A stretch of 44,558 nt of DNA from a candidate division WOR-3 bacterium (GTDB lineage: Bacteria; Hydrothermota; Tepidihabitantia; Tepidihabitantales; Tepidihabitantaceae), in NCBI GenBank assembly GCA_039801245.1, contig JBDRUF010000009.1, positions 1-44,558 of the forward strand, in the 5' to 3' direction. How positions within the stretch are numbered: the first letter of the stretch is position 1; each line of letters begins with the position of its first letter. Under the pieces are notes generated by a model that saw nothing but the letters and a program-made list of their open reading frames with translations, did no database searches and was not told the origin of the DNA. This document shows positions 15,787-25,991 of this stretch, in pieces. The translations under genes were made by a program, and so were the position numbers.

Positions 15787-16459
15787 ATCATCGCCGGTGA
15801 TCGAATTGGTTGGGGTATTTAAATACTTCCAAGGAGAATGGCCGGCACTTACCGATATCAATCTGACAGTTTACCAAGGTGACTTTCTTTTTCTCTTGGG
15901 GGCAACCGGGGCCGGCAAGACCACCCTGCTGCGGCTTCTGTATCGCCACGAGTTGCCCGACGCTGGTACTGTCAAAGTTTTGGGTTATGACCTCACGGTT
16001 ATGAAAGAAAAGGAGATACCAAATCTCCGTCGGCGCCTCGGGATAATTTTTCAGGACTTTAAGCTTCTTTCGGACCGAACTGTTTATGAAAACCTCGAGT
16101 TTGTTTTGCGGGCAATAAATACTCAGCCTGATATGATTCCTGCTAAAATTCAAGAGACCCTCGCTCAACTCGGTCTCGTTCATAAAAAGAATTCCTATCC
16201 TCATGAGTTATCAGGCGGAGAACAGCAAAAGGTTTCTATTGCTCGGGCACTGGTGAAATCCCCTGACATTGTCCTTGCCGATGAGCCCACAGGAAATATC
16301 GATCCTAAGGCAGCTGACGATATTTTGAACATCCTCAAAGATATAAATTATCAGGGAACAACAGTTATTATGGCAACTCACGATGCTGATATTGCAGAAC
16401 GAACCCAGCGACGTCGTGTTACTCTTGATGCTGGGAGAATCGTCCGCGACGAGGGATAA
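15776..16459 (+). CDS. ftsE: Cell-division ATP-binding protein FtsE
   Basis: 227-residue ABC ATPase. Walker A GATGAGKTT near residues 42-50, Q-loop in IIFQDFKLL, signature LSGGEQQKVSIARAL, Walker B DIVLADEPTGNID, and H-loop in MATHD. With the FtsX gene immediately after it, this is the FtsEX complex, which couples ATP hydrolysis at the division septum to peptidoglycan hydrolase activation. The start overlaps the GT2 gene; translation is likely coupled. Confidence 0.92.
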   Translation: MSVESSPVIELVGVFKYFQGEWPALTDINLTVYQGDFLFLLGATGAGKTTLLRLLYRHELPDAGTVKVLGYDLTVMKEKEIPNLRRRLGIIFQDFKLLSDRTVYENLEFVLRAINTQPDMIPAKIQETLAQLGLVHKKNSYPHELSGGEQQKVSIARALVKSPDIVLADEPTGNIDPKAADDILNILKDINYQGTTVIMATHDADIAERTQRRRVTLDAGRIVRDEG

Positions 16460-16460
16460 A

Positions 16461-17357
16461 ATGAAATTGGGTTACCTCTTGAAGGAGACTTGGCGTACAA
16501 TCACCCGGAATTTCAGCCAATTTTTCCTTGCGAGCGCAGTAATGGCTATATGTCTCCTTTTAACCGCACTTTTTCTTGTAATAACTCTAAATGTGCTCAA
16601 AATCTCTGCGTCGGCACGGGCATGGGCAGAAATCTACGCGTTTGTGACGGACGACATTGCCAATGACCCAGCACCACTTCTCAAGCGAGTAATCGATATT
16701 ACTGGTGTAGCTGCTGTGCGCTTTGTCTCAAAAGCAGAGGCGTTTGATGAATTGCGCGCGGAACTTGGTTCTGATACCCTTTTGCTGGATGTATTAGGTG
16801 AAAATCCTCTCCCTGCATCGATTCGACTTGCCCTTCATCCCAATTATACCGACGTGGAAAATGTTAGTGCCATCGAACAAAAACTATTACTTTTACCAGG
16901 CGTCACCGAGGTTTGGTCAGGAAAAGAATTATTGGCGCAACTCAATCGGGCACTGAAAATCCTGTTGATAATTGACATCGGAATTTTTATCATAGTTGCT
17001 GCTTCTGTCATTTTTATAGCATTTCAGACGGTTGAAAGTTCAGTTATAACCCGTGCCCAAGAAGTAGAGATTATGGAACTTGTGGGGGCTAGCCGAATGG
17101 CAATACGAATCCCTTTTATTCTCCAAGGTTTGCTTCAAGGAACCTTCGGTAGCATCATCGCCTTTCTCCTGATTTTCATCATTTTCAAAGTGGTTACCTC
17201 TTTCATCCCGACGCCATTTTTCCCCTCGGGGGTGGTGCTCGGGACTACCCTCCTATCAGGACTTTTGTTCGGCCTAGGCGGCTCAATATTGGCACTCAAT
17301 CGGCTTCCCTCTACCTTGATTGCCAAACCTAAACCGCAGCGGCTCCGTTCGCTTTAG
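16461..17357 (+). CDS. ftsX: Cell-division protein FtsX
   Basis: 298 residues from the ATG at 16461, one base after the ftsE stop; an earlier in-frame start inside ftsE can be discounted because FtsX homology begins here. One N-terminal membrane segment (about 23-45), then an extracytoplasmic domain of ~120 residues that in FtsX binds the hydrolase activator. Three C-terminal membrane segments flank EVEIMELVGASRMAIRIPF, the typical FtsX cytoplasmic loop. Works with FtsE and the next gene. Confidence 0.92.
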   Translation: MKLGYLLKETWRTITRNFSQFFLASAVMAICLLLTALFLVITLNVLKISASARAWAEIYAFVTDDIANDPAPLLKRVIDITGVAAVRFVSKAEAFDELRAELGSDTLLLDVLGENPLPASIRLALHPNYTDVENVSAIEQKLLLLPGVTEVWSGKELLAQLNRALKILLIIDIGIFIIVAASVIFIAFQTVESSVITRAQEVEIMELVGASRMAIRIPFILQGLLQGTFGSIIAFLLIFIIFKVVTSFIPTPFFPSGVVLGTTLLSGLLFGLGGSILALNRLPSTLIAKPKPQRLRSL

Positions 17358-17360
17358 AGA

Positions 17361-18491
17361 ATGAAAGGCTTCGTAAGAACTGTTGCTCTCTCGGGAGTAA
17401 TCTACATCTGCGTCAATGCTCAGGGTATTACCTTGAGGGATTCTATAGCCCTTGTGCAACGTCAACTGGATTCAACCCTCGAAAGACTTGACGATTTAAC
17501 CCGAAGGGTGACTGAACTTGCCGTTAAAGAAAAAACCGCATTGGAGCGGCTCGAACTTCTCCAAGAAAAAATTGCGCTAACAGAAAATCTGATCAGACAA
17601 CTTGAAGCCCAAATTGACCGCCACAACCGTGAAATCAATGAACTAAATGCCCAGTTAGCAAAACTCCTTAAAGAAGAACAGAGATGTCGCAATTCGCTCA
17701 GCCAGCGCCTGCTAACCATCTACAAATATTCTAAAATATTTCCCCTTCAAGCCTTTCTTACTACGAAGAACTTGCCCGAATTTTATCGTCGGGTTATAAC
17801 ACTTCGACTTATCAGTCGTTCTGATCGCCGACTTCTTCTCGAATTAATGGAACTGAATAAAGAGGTGAATTTACACCGGCAGGGTATCCTTGCCGCTCAA
17901 ATGTCGGCCGAGAGTCTTGAAGCATCTGCTCAAGAAAAGAGGAGAAACTTGATGAAAGATAAAGAGGAAGAGAATAGAATGCTCTTGCAAATCCGGACAG
18001 AAAAACTGAGACAGTCTGCACTGAAAAACGAACTCCAAAGCGCTGCTGAAAGACTAAAAGAACTGGTTGCTGACCTCCAAATCCGCGCCTCATCACAGGA
18101 AGAAAAATATGATTTTGAAAAAAACAAAGGAAGATTACCTTGGCCGGTAACAGGCTCCATCATCGCCTCCTTTGGAATCCAAACCCACCCCCGTTACCAC
18201 ACTAAAGTAAATAATACAGGTATCGACATCAAAGTAAAGGAGCCCAGCGAAGTAAAGGTAGTGGCGGCAGGTAAGGTTTCTTATGCCGACCGATTCATTG
18301 GATATGGCAATCTGGTTATAATTGACCATGGGAATGGCTATTTTACCCTGTATGGAAATCTGAGCACATTAAAAATCGCCGTTGGTGCTTCAGTATCTCA
18401 AGGAAGTGGTATTGGCACCGTTGATGACTACCTCCATTTCGAGATTCGCAGGGAAGGCCAACCGCTCAATCCGAAAGAATGGCTTGAATAA
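17361..18491 (+). CDS. EnvC-like murein hydrolase activator (coiled coil plus degenerate LytM domain)
   Basis: 376 residues: a signal peptide (cleavage near residues 19-21), two long coiled-coil stretches (about 25-115 and 160-240), and a C-terminal M23/LytM domain from about residue 258. The zinc-binding residues are partly lost. The usual His of HxGID is Thr286 (NNTGID, with D289 kept), and the usual HxH is Y357-L-H359. That is the state expected of EnvC, which activates amidases rather than cutting peptidoglycan itself. It follows ftsX by 3 bases, so FtsE-FtsX-EnvC form a functional unit at the septum. Confidence 0.87.
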   Translation: MKGFVRTVALSGVIYICVNAQGITLRDSIALVQRQLDSTLERLDDLTRRVTELAVKEKTALERLELLQEKIALTENLIRQLEAQIDRHNREINELNAQLAKLLKEEQRCRNSLSQRLLTIYKYSKIFPLQAFLTTKNLPEFYRRVITLRLISRSDRRLLLELMELNKEVNLHRQGILAAQMSAESLEASAQEKRRNLMKDKEEENRMLLQIRTEKLRQSALKNELQSAAERLKELVADLQIRASSQEEKYDFEKNKGRLPWPVTGSIIASFGIQTHPRYHTKVNNTGIDIKVKEPSEVKVVAAGKVSYADRFIGYGNLVIIDHGNGYFTLYGNLSTLKIAVGASVSQGSGIGTVDDYLHFEIRREGQPLNPKEWLE

Positions 18492-18503
18492 TCCGAGGAA
18501 CTG

Positions 18504-19592
18504 ATGTCATTTTCTGAGATAACTGGACAAAAAAGGGTCTGCCAGGTTCTTGAAAAACTTCTTGCTACGACCAAGAACATCCCTTTGCTGTTTGTTGGTC
18601 AACCCGGGGTCGGCAAACGTACAGTTGCGCTTAAACTTGCCCAAGCTGTAAACTGTGAAAAGGGAACAGGGAAGGCCTGTGGGAGATGTCCGGTCTGCAC
18701 AAATATCGCTAGGTTAAACCATCCGGATGTCCGCTTGGTTATGCCTGTCCGGAAGCCCTCCAAATCCCGGGATACCGAAATCCCGGAAAAACCTGCCGAA
18801 GAGGCTAATAAACCGGTAAAGGGTGTGATTGAAGAAATCATTAAACATTATCCTGATTATACCTTGGACAAACCTCAACCACCATCCATTCCCAACCTTC
18901 AGATACCTATTGATGCCATTCGGTGGTTGGGAACGGAAATGGCAAAACCTCCGGTTTCTGCTCGGATGCGATTCTTCATCATCCTCAGTGCCCATCAATT
19001 GAATGAACAGGCGCAAAGTGCCCTATTGAAAATATTAGAAGAACCCCAGGCGAACACGCTCTTCATCCTCACAGCAACAAACTCCAACGCCCTTATTCCT
19101 ACAATCCGTTCCCGCTGCCACATTATCCGTTTCGCCGATATACCGGAAAACTTAATAGCCCAGTACCTCACAAAACAGGGTATAACACAAAGAGATGCTA
19201 AGACCGGTTTACAACTTGCTGCAGTCCTTGGTCAAGGCTCTATAGGTAAGGCTCTGAGTGCATTGAATAATCCGGATGAATTTTTCTTCCCACCAGTAAT
19301 TGAGTACCTCAAAAAGGGTAGAGGTGATGATACTTTATTTACTATCTTTGATGAAATAGCAGAAACGTCCTTAACTACCGTAGTAAATACCGCCCTTTTT
19401 TTCTACGAGAACACTCTCCGTGCCCATCTCGGTTACAATTATCTACCCCAGTTTACAAGTGAGACGGCTATTAACTATCCGCTGCCATTATTACGCAAAA
19501 AACTTGCCTATATCTACGACCGCTTTCACGAGTGCCAGTTAAACACCAATCGTAATCTATCGCTCTACACCTTTTTATCGGTAGCAACATAA
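18504..19592 (+). CDS. holB: DNA polymerase III clamp-loader delta-prime subunit
   Basis: 362 residues. P-loop-like GQPGVGKRT (32-40), a four-cysteine zinc module with C51, C59, C62 and C65, and QSALLKILEEPQANTLFIL followed by TIRSRCHIIRF, typical of delta-prime/HolB. A 50-60-residue insertion rich in Pro/Lys/Glu separates the zinc module from the rest of the AAA+ domain. Acts in loading the sliding clamp. Last gene of the ugd operon. AGGA precedes the ATG. Confidence 0.88.
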   Translation: MSFSEITGQKRVCQVLEKLLATTKNIPLLFVGQPGVGKRTVALKLAQAVNCEKGTGKACGRCPVCTNIARLNHPDVRLVMPVRKPSKSRDTEIPEKPAEEANKPVKGVIEEIIKHYPDYTLDKPQPPSIPNLQIPIDAIRWLGTEMAKPPVSARMRFFIILSAHQLNEQAQSALLKILEEPQANTLFILTATNSNALIPTIRSRCHIIRFADIPENLIAQYLTKQGITQRDAKTGLQLAAVLGQGSIGKALSALNNPDEFFFPPVIEYLKKGRGDDTLFTIFDEIAETSLTTVVNTALFFYENTLRAHLGYNYLPQFTSETAINYPLPLLRKKLAYIYDRFHECQLNTNRNLSLYTFLSVAT

Positions 19593-19932
19593 AAATCTTC
19601 ATCAGCAAATCATTACCCTCCCCAGTTTTCAAATTTTCCCGGGGGACAATCTCCCTGAAACAATTGAAATTTATTTAAGTTCCGCATTTTTCAAAAGATA
19701 CGCTATTAATACTACCGAAGATTAGTATCTATATAAATAAACTCGGGCTTCATCATTGGGGATTTATCGTTTTAAACTTATCGGTTATAAGTAATTTTCT
19801 TCTAATTGCAAGATGGTTGGAGCCTCGACGATTATATTCACTCCGGAGCAAAACAGGGCATTTGTCTTAATGGTATTGATGCCGTTGTGCAACTGCCCCT
19901 GAACCTCACAAGGAATTACCATTATTATTAAA
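19593..19932. other. Intergenic stretch between convergent holB and comEA, with a degraded repeat copy (D)
   Basis: No confident gene. Positions 19641-19735 contain GGGGGACAATCTCCCTG, AAACAATTG, TTTAAGTT and, about 40 bases on, TAGTATCTATATAAATA. These echo the order of blocks in repeat copies A and C but match poorly; I regard it as a possible diverged copy. A 45-codon minus-strand frame lies at 19785-19922. I see no hairpin-plus-T-run terminator although two transcripts converge here. Confidence 0.35.
19785..19922 (-). CDS. Possible small ORF downstream of comEA (45 residues)
   Basis: Begins with ATG 10 bases after the comEA stop on the same strand and ends at TAA 19785. My translation starts MVIPCEVQGQLHNGINTIKT and ends in a GVNIIVEAPTILQLEENYL segment, which loosely resembles beta-strand-rich pieces of secreted surface proteins. 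There is no ribosome-binding site. It may be chance or the relic of a longer gene; I do not recognise it. Confidence 0.2.
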   Translation of the reverse strand: MVIPCEVQGQLHNGINTIKTNALFCSGVNIIVEAPTILQLEENYL

Positions 19933-20301
19933 TTATTTTGAGGATTCGCCAAGCAAAGGTTTACAGGTTACGAATTCCTTTATGGCCGCAAATCGTTTAG
20001 GTCCAATACCGATAACATTTCTCAGTTCGGCAACCGTTTTAAATCCACCGTGCGTTTCCCGATAGGTAATAATGCGCTGGGCAAGAACAGGACCGATTCC
20101 AGGTAAAGCATCAAGCTCCTCTAAACTGGCATGGTTAATGTCCACCAAACTATCTTTTAGTGGATCTGCTGGCAACTCAACCTCTACCCCAAAGTTTTCA
20201 AGCTGTCTTTTTATCTTAAAATGTCTAACAACAGAAATCAATGAGCCAATAAGGAATGCCGCGGTCAAAAAAACTACCGCTGCCCTTTCACGAGGATTCA
20301 T
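19933..20301 (-). CDS. comEA: ComEA-like helix-hairpin-helix DNA-binding protein
   Basis: 122 residues: one N-terminal membrane anchor (about 8-26), a short linker, then a tandem helix-hairpin-helix domain with [19 protein letters not shown] and [18 protein letters not shown]. This is the ComEA layout: an anchored, extracytoplasmic double-stranded-DNA receptor for natural transformation. Its ATG overlaps the sprA stop by one base (TGATG), so it is the last gene of the folD-sprA operon. No other competence genes are in the window. Confidence 0.85.
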   Translation of the reverse strand: MNPRERAAVVFLTAAFLIGSLISVVRHFKIKRQLENFGVEVELPADPLKDSLVDINHASLEELDALPGIGPVLAQRIITYRETHGGFKTVAELRNVIGIGPKRFAAIKEFVTCKPLLGESSK

Positions 20302-23300
20302 CAGAACCTAAATAAAATCCAGATATTCAAATCGGTCCGCTCGTTACTGATGCCAGAAATTGACCTATTGTAACTGTAACCGCTATTGAGGCCAGCTTCA
20401 ATACTACGGGAGAACCGGTAAGATGCGCCCAATGATGTGGCAATTGTATTATCCCTTTGCTGGGGAACTGTATTTCTCTCTTCCCTTTCGCTCCAGACGG
20501 TCTGCTCACGAACTGTTTGGGAATACCGCAACTGCCACGTCAGGCTTAAATCCGAAGAAAATCTAACCCTCCGCAAAAACGGCAACTTCAGACCTTGCGG
20601 GGCAGAAAACGAGTAACTTAAAGAGGCGTTCCCACCTTGTGTCCTGGTATCAGTAAGACTCCGATTACGACCTGTTTCGCTAAGGTAAGAAATTGCTCCT
20701 GAACGGCTGTATTTGAGGCTTAGTGTCGTGGAAACTCGTTTTTTCCAGGTAGTCTGCCAAGATAAAAGCGGGTCCAAATCGACAGCACGATTTTCGGTCC
20801 TGCCGAATATGGTGAGAGTCTCGCCACCAGTAGCAACAGGTAGGAGTTCTCCCCTAATACTCAATCTGCGCCGATAACTACTTGACAACCGGGAATCGGT
20901 AGCAAACTTACTGAACAGATTCTGAACCTTCCCAAGATTAAGTTCAACGCTGGGCCAAGTGAGGTTATGGTCGGCTGTAGCACCCAGTAGAGCCCAGTTT
21001 TTCCCAAAAGTTTGATCATAACTTAACCGCACGGAAAACTCCTTGTACCCCACTCCACTGGAAAAACGGAGGCTGCGAGATAATTCTCGTGTCCTACTCA
21101 ACTGCCCTTGCAATGAATCGTATGGGAAGGTATCGCTTAAACCCAACCTATAAGTCCATGGTGCTGCACCCTGAAACCCGAGGTAATCGCTCGAACGGGA
21201 GACGCTGTAATTGAACTCAATGGGTTCAACGGTGCTAGTAATCTCAGCGAGCATCGACATGAAATTTATCCCGGATCCATGAGAGCGCTCAAATTTATGA
21301 TTAAACACCAGCGTATCTGATGTTGCCTTTGTTGAATCAAACGGTTTCTCAACAGTGTCAGCGTCAGCAAACTTAGGTACCCCGTGCCCCATAACATCCT
21401 TCTGTGTCAGTAAACCTTTCTGGCGAAATCCGGTGGTTCTTTCAATTCGAGAACTCAATTTCTCTGAAAGTTCATTCAAGTCGATAGAAGCGTTCAAACT
21501 TATCTCCCCAGAATTACTGATATTGCGGTAATCGGCATACCCGGCTCCGATTTTTGGTCGCTCACAAGTATAATCACCATCAAATTCAACAGACGGATTG
21601 ATTATATCCCCGATCTCCAGTTCATAAGAAATACCGATGTTTTCACTACGATTCGCCTCACTACCTAAAACAAACCTAAAAATCGTATCGGGGTTAGAAA
21701 CCAAAAGGTCTCTTTCCGAATCCCACCCATACTCTATTGTCAAATCCTCTAACGGCGAAAGGACAATATCAAAACTCCCCATGATACCCCTCCCATGGAG
21801 AGTATCAATCCGAACAGTATCACCACGGATATCGGTGCGATCAGCCCCACCGATACCCACACTGATATCCCGGGGTAGAAAATAAAGTTCACTCTCACCA
21901 CCCAAGGGAATTTTCACTTCTGGTCTAATCCTATAGCTCCACTGCCAACCAGTTGATTTACTGGAATCAAAATTGGGATAGTTGGAATTGCTAGCCCAGC
22001 GACGACGCCAAGAGAAATTCATTGCCTCAATCGTGTAATTGAACAACTTATTTCCGGATTGTTGTTTTGACAGATTGTTAAACGCAACTTCCTGGCTCTG
22101 AGCATAACCAGTCTGTTGGCGCTGCTCACGAGAATTGAGTCTCAAATCTGGCCAGGTGGCGGAGAATTTTGGCAAATTGGACTGCCGCATCCGTGAATAT
22201 GAAAAAGGAATAGCAATCCCCCAGTTGCGTGGTAAAAATCGGTCAAAATTAACTCGCAGGTCTGCACCAATGTTTTGAGCAAAACCACCTGTCTTTACAC
22301 CTCTTCCCTCTGAAAAACGATAGAAATTGGGGTCGGAGTAAGACCACCGTACCCCCAAGGAGAGAAAATCGGCAAGCTGGAAATTTACCTGACTTGTAAA
22401 TGCGTAACCAGGTTCTTTTTTGGGAGCGGTCAATCTAATATCGTTAAACCAAACGCCACCGCTGATTTTATTTTTTTCTCTGTTAGCAATACCGAGCCCA
22501 AACCACCGAATATTTGCCAAAGATGGCAATCCTAATATTGAATATAAAGTTGAGTCTGAATTAACATGGGTATATAACGAGTCGGGAATGACCCCAGATG
22601 AGTCGCGCGCGAGTTTCAACCTGGGTAACGAATCTAATGCTACGATAAATTCATACCATCTCCCGTCTCGGCCGGTAATTTTTCTCCCTTTCGTTATGGG
22701 AGAACGGAACTCGTAATAATTTGCTGAATCTGAGCCAATTCTGATGAAACAGTCCAGTCCATTCCCATCGTCGTGGACATAAAACCTGATTTCCCCATAG
22801 TTGCGATAATCCTCACTCGTGGTATTTGTTTTAGTCACTATTGCCTGCCGGCCGCGATAAAGACCCCGATAACCAAAGAGTAAAGCGGCTTCAGTCTCAA
22901 TCCTTCCAGTTATGTCTCGCTTCAACTCGAAAGGAGAACTATAACTCGTATCGGTCTTTTTAGACACCTGTGATACCCATACCTTTTCATTAGTATCCAC
23001 TGGCACTGAATTTCCTTTAATAATATCATAGATTTTCGGATCGCGCCACTTGCTGCCCGCAAACTGAAGGGAATACAATTCAATCGTATCAGGATTCAAA
23101 AAACCATCAAACCACACTCGCACTAAACGAATATCCTCCCATTTGGGGTTACCAACCTTAGTAAACAATGTTGTGTCCCGCAGGGGCACACGGTACAGAC
23201 GCCAGTTATTAAAAAGTGGTGTAATAAATCTGTCTTCACCAATGGGAATCGTATATTCAAAATAGTGATTGTAGCGGGAAAAGCCGTTACGGTCGAGGTC

Positions 23301-25991
23301 CTCAGAGTCAAGCCGGCGGTTGCCTTCTGTGCCCCCTTGATTATCGTAGGGGTCGTAATCGTCATTACCATCATCAATGGCATCAGGGACCCAAAGTGAA
23401 TCCTCACCAAAAATTGTGTCCAGTCCGGTGTCCTCCCATTCGTCTAAAACGCCGTTGCCATTTCTGTCTTCGGTATCAAGGAATCCATTATAACCTTTAA
23501 TGGCCCCACTTCGATCGCGTCTCGGTGCATCTTCATCTATTGCCATTCCTATAGTCACATGAATATTACCGGTCCTGTGCCCTGTGCGAAGAATCAGCTC
23601 TAAATTTTCAATATCGGTAAAATTCATCCCTAACTGCGCAGCTGGGGCGGTCATTATGCCAGCCCAAGACTCCGGGTCCGCAGAGTCTGGTGTGAAAATG
23701 ACTTTGAGGATCTCCTGGGTTTCATTGCCCTCATCTCCTATAGCCGGTCCAAATACACTATCCTTACGCACCCTATCTTTTGGTGTTGTCCATTTAATAG
23801 GGATTTTTGCAAAGTTGTGGGTATCTTTACCAACCGGGACCGATGCGTAAGACCAGAGCATCGCCGTATTTGTGACCTCGCGCGTGATAACCGTTCCTTC
23901 AAAATCGTCAAGATATGCCACACCACGGGTATTAGGATTTGGTAGGGAAACGGCACCTTCGGTCCTAAGGTCAAATCGAGAAGGACTCTGCGCCCACAAA
24001 ATTGGCAGACGGTCTAAAAAGGCAGTTACCGCATCCGATGTTGTGCTATAGGAAATATCACTTTCGGCTATCATTCTCTGAAAAGGTTCTGATCCTATGG
24101 CTGGTTTTTCTTCGGGAATGCCTTCATTACGATAGAAGAAACTTGACCCAATCTTTCCGTTCTCAAGGAACGACCATTCGGTTCTTGCGCCCATAAGCGA
24201 CTTTTGGGTAATGGAAAACCAAGGTTGATACTCAAATGTTACCTGAATATCAGCATCTGGGGGGAGAGGTTTAAGAAAAGTAATGACGCCGGTAGCGTAG
24301 TCAATCGAGTAATCGGTTCCGTTAATTTTCTGCTGTCCATTGACAATCACCCGTTCCGAACCTTTGATGATATCAGTCTGGCCGAGGTAGTAAGTTTCGG
24401 TAATTGTATAATATGAGACCACTAAAAAATATTTCCTCCCAGCGCCTGGTGGAAGGAAATCTGGGTCAAGGCGATAGATTATTGAGTCCTTAACCGACAA
24501 AAGCGGGGAAATGAATGGTTTAGCCGCAGGGAAGCGAATCATGCCTGTTTTGCTCTCAAATTCAGGATATTCGAGTCTTCCATCACCATTAGGGTCGAGC
24601 CCTAAAAGTTGAAGAAATGAAAAAACAGTGTCACCCCTAATTTCGTAGTCGCTATGTTGTCCTTGGGGATTGTATCGAAAGAGCCGCACCGTATCCAGTT
24701 TCACATCTCCCTGACGAAGTTGATAACAATTGCGGAGGTGAAGTTCCCAAGTGCGAGAAAGGGAATCAGGGACCTCGGGTTTGATTAGACAAAGGATGAG
24801 CGAGTCGCGCAAGGTTTTACCGCCGATGGTATCATTTTCTTTGAAGATGACGACACCGACTATGTGGTTGCGCTCAATCGGGGTGATGAACTCAATGATA
24901 TTGCCGGGTTGAAGGAGGTAATCAACACCCGGCGTTTTTAGGTCAAAGTCGCCACCAGCGCGGTCATAACTCCACCAGGTGCTGTCGCTAATAATAGAGT
25001 CGGGATTATCTGGGAAAACGGTGGCAATGGCTTTGAAGGAAGCCTGGTTGTTACTTGAGTTTTTGTCGTCGATGTAGACACGGAGATTTAGCAGGCGCTC
25101 GGCGCTATCAACACCGGGCAATCGGTAAAAGCGGCGCTGAATGAAGTCTGTGTCCCAGATTGTATCTGTGGTTACCCGGCGTTTGCCAGTAAAGGTCTGG
25201 GTTTGAGTTTGTGAGCCCTCACGCGAAGCGATTGCATACACATCAATCCCGGCAATTTTACCTTTCGCAGAAATACCAAAGAGTCCGTGATGTGCGGGTA
25301 AATCCCCGGTATAGATACTTCCAGGTATATCAAGCCTGGTGTCGCCGAGTTCAACCGAACGCACAACCTCATCCTCGGTTCCGGTGTACTGAAGTTTAAT
25401 TTTGTTTTGTTGTTCATCCCGCTCTGAATCATGGTCAATTGTTATCTTAGTGCGGTCCCCGATCGTACCATTCACAGTAACAGCAAGTTGTTGTTCCATC
25501 TTGAGTTCTGGAAAAAGGCTTTGTCCTGTCATTGTTCTGGTTACCCCTTTAAGGACAGTGGAGCTACCGCCCAAGGTAATCCTGTCTCTACCCGAGATGT
25601 CTATTTTTGACCCCTCACCCAAAAGGGGAAGCCGCGGTAACTGGATGTCTGGAATCAGTCCAGCAGGCTCAGACGCCAATTCCCGCCTTTCCAGCATCCG
25701 ATGCGCCTCCTCCTGCCAAGTTGAAATTATCGCCTCTTTGATAGAATAATTTAGATACTCATCGATAGGAATGATACTTTCCAAACCGAGGTAAACATCT
25801 CCATACCACTTCTCTAAGAAAACGACGCCTATAGAATAATCAGGACGGGTGATAATCCGGGGAGGCTCAATGAGCGAATAAGACCATCCCAAGCTGATGG
25901 CGATTAATGAAAAAGCCCTAATCCAAAACCACCAACGCCAATCTATTTTCATTTTACCATAGTCTCTCCGATCGTCGGTATTGTGTTTCAT
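20301..25991 (-). CDS. sprA: SprA/Sov-type outer-membrane translocon of type IX secretion
   Basis: 1896 residues (Bacteroidota SprA is about 2400, from memory). Family marks: an N-terminal stretch with [20 protein letters not shown] and [25 protein letters not shown] near residue 700; Asp/Asn-rich calcium-binding-like loops ([14 protein letters not shown], and [18 protein letters not shown] near 840); then a very long region of amphipathic strands ending in Phe (WILFRF), as expected for an outer-membrane barrel. In type IX secretion this is the giant barrel through which tailed cargo leaves. ATG 25991 abuts the dxs stop; an internal ATG at 25952 ([10 protein letters not shown]) would give a cleaner signal peptide. 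No other type IX component is in the window. Confidence 0.85.
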   Translation of the reverse strand: MKHNTDDRRDYGKMKIDWRWWFWIRAFSLIAISLGWSYSLIEPPRIITRPDYSIGVVFLEKWYGDVYLGLESIIPIDEYLNYSIKEAIISTWQEEAHRMLERRELASEPAGLIPDIQLPRLPLLGEGSKIDISGRDRITLGGSSTVLKGVTRTMTGQSLFPELKMEQQLAVTVNGTIGDRTKITIDHDSERDEQQNKIKLQYTGTEDEVVRSVELGDTRLDIPGSIYTGDLPAHHGLFGISAKGKIAGIDVYAIASREGSQTQTQTFTGKRRVTTDTIWDTDFIQRRFYRLPGVDSAERLLNLRVYIDDKNSSNNQASFKAIATVFPDNPDSIISDSTWWSYDRAGGDFDLKTPGVDYLLQPGNIIEFITPIERNHIVGVVIFKENDTIGGKTLRDSLILCLIKPEVPDSLSRTWELHLRNCYQLRQGDVKLDTVRLFRYNPQGQHSDYEIRGDTVFSFLQLLGLDPNGDGRLEYPEFESKTGMIRFPAAKPFISPLLSVKDSIIYRLDPDFLPPGAGRKYFLVVSYYTITETYYLGQTDIIKGSERVIVNGQQKINGTDYSIDYATGVITFLKPLPPDADIQVTFEYQPWFSITQKSLMGARTEWSFLENGKIGSSFFYRNEGIPEEKPAIGSEPFQRMIAESDISYSTTSDAVTAFLDRLPILWAQSPSRFDLRTEGAVSLPNPNTRGVAYLDDFEGTVITREVTNTAMLWSYASVPVGKDTHNFAKIPIKWTTPKDRVRKDSVFGPAIGDEGNETQEILKVIFTPDSADPESWAGIMTAPAAQLGMNFTDIENLELILRTGHRTGNIHVTIGMAIDEDAPRRDRSGAIKGYNGFLDTEDRNGNGVLDEWEDTGLDTIFGEDSLWVPDAIDDGNDDYDPYDNQGGTEGNRRLDSEDLDRNGFSRYNHYFEYTIPIGEDRFITPLFNNWRLYRVPLRDTTLFTKVGNPKWEDIRLVRVWFDGFLNPDTIELYSLQFAGSKWRDPKIYDIIKGNSVPVDTNEKVWVSQVSKKTDTSYSSPFELKRDITGRIETEAALLFGYRGLYRGRQAIVTKTNTTSEDYRNYGEIRFYVHDDGNGLDCFIRIGSDSANYYEFRSPITKGRKITGRDGRWYEFIVALDSLPRLKLARDSSGVIPDSLYTHVNSDSTLYSILGLPSLANIRWFGLGIANREKNKISGGVWFNDIRLTAPKKEPGYAFTSQVNFQLADFLSLGVRWSYSDPNFYRFSEGRGVKTGGFAQNIGADLRVNFDRFLPRNWGIAIPFSYSRMRQSNLPKFSATWPDLRLNSREQRQQTGYAQSQEVAFNNLSKQQSGNKLFNYTIEAMNFSWRRRWASNSNYPNFDSSKSTGWQWSYRIRPEVKIPLGGESELYFLPRDISVGIGGADRTDIRGDTVRIDTLHGRGIMGSFDIVLSPLEDLTIEYGWDSERDLLVSNPDTIFRFVLGSEANRSENIGISYELEIGDIINPSVEFDGDYTCERPKIGAGYADYRNISNSGEISLNASIDLNELSEKLSSRIERTTGFRQKGLLTQKDVMGHGVPKFADADTVEKPFDSTKATSDTLVFNHKFERSHGSGINFMSMLAEITSTVEPIEFNYSVSRSSDYLGFQGAAPWTYRLGLSDTFPYDSLQGQLSRTRELSRSLRFSSGVGYKEFSVRLSYDQTFGKNWALLGATADHNLTWPSVELNLGKVQNLFSKFATDSRLSSSYRRRLSIRGELLPVATGGETLTIFGRTENRAVDLDPLLSWQTTWKKRVSTTLSLKYSRSGAISYLSETGRNRSLTDTRTQGGNASLSYSFSAPQGLKLPFLRRVRFSSDLSLTWQLRYSQTVREQTVWSEREERNTVPQQRDNTIATSLGASYRFSRSIEAGLNSGYSYNRSISGISNERTDLNIWILFRF

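Noticed and set aside
16383-16460. Longer N-terminus for ftsX starting inside ftsE
   Set aside because: FtsX homology begins at ATG 16461, directly after the ftsE stop; the extension only re-reads ftsE sequence in another frame.
23123-23410. Minus-strand 95-codon frame within sprA
   Set aside because: Alternative-frame shadow produced by the Asp/Asn/Gly-rich calcium-binding-like region of sprA.
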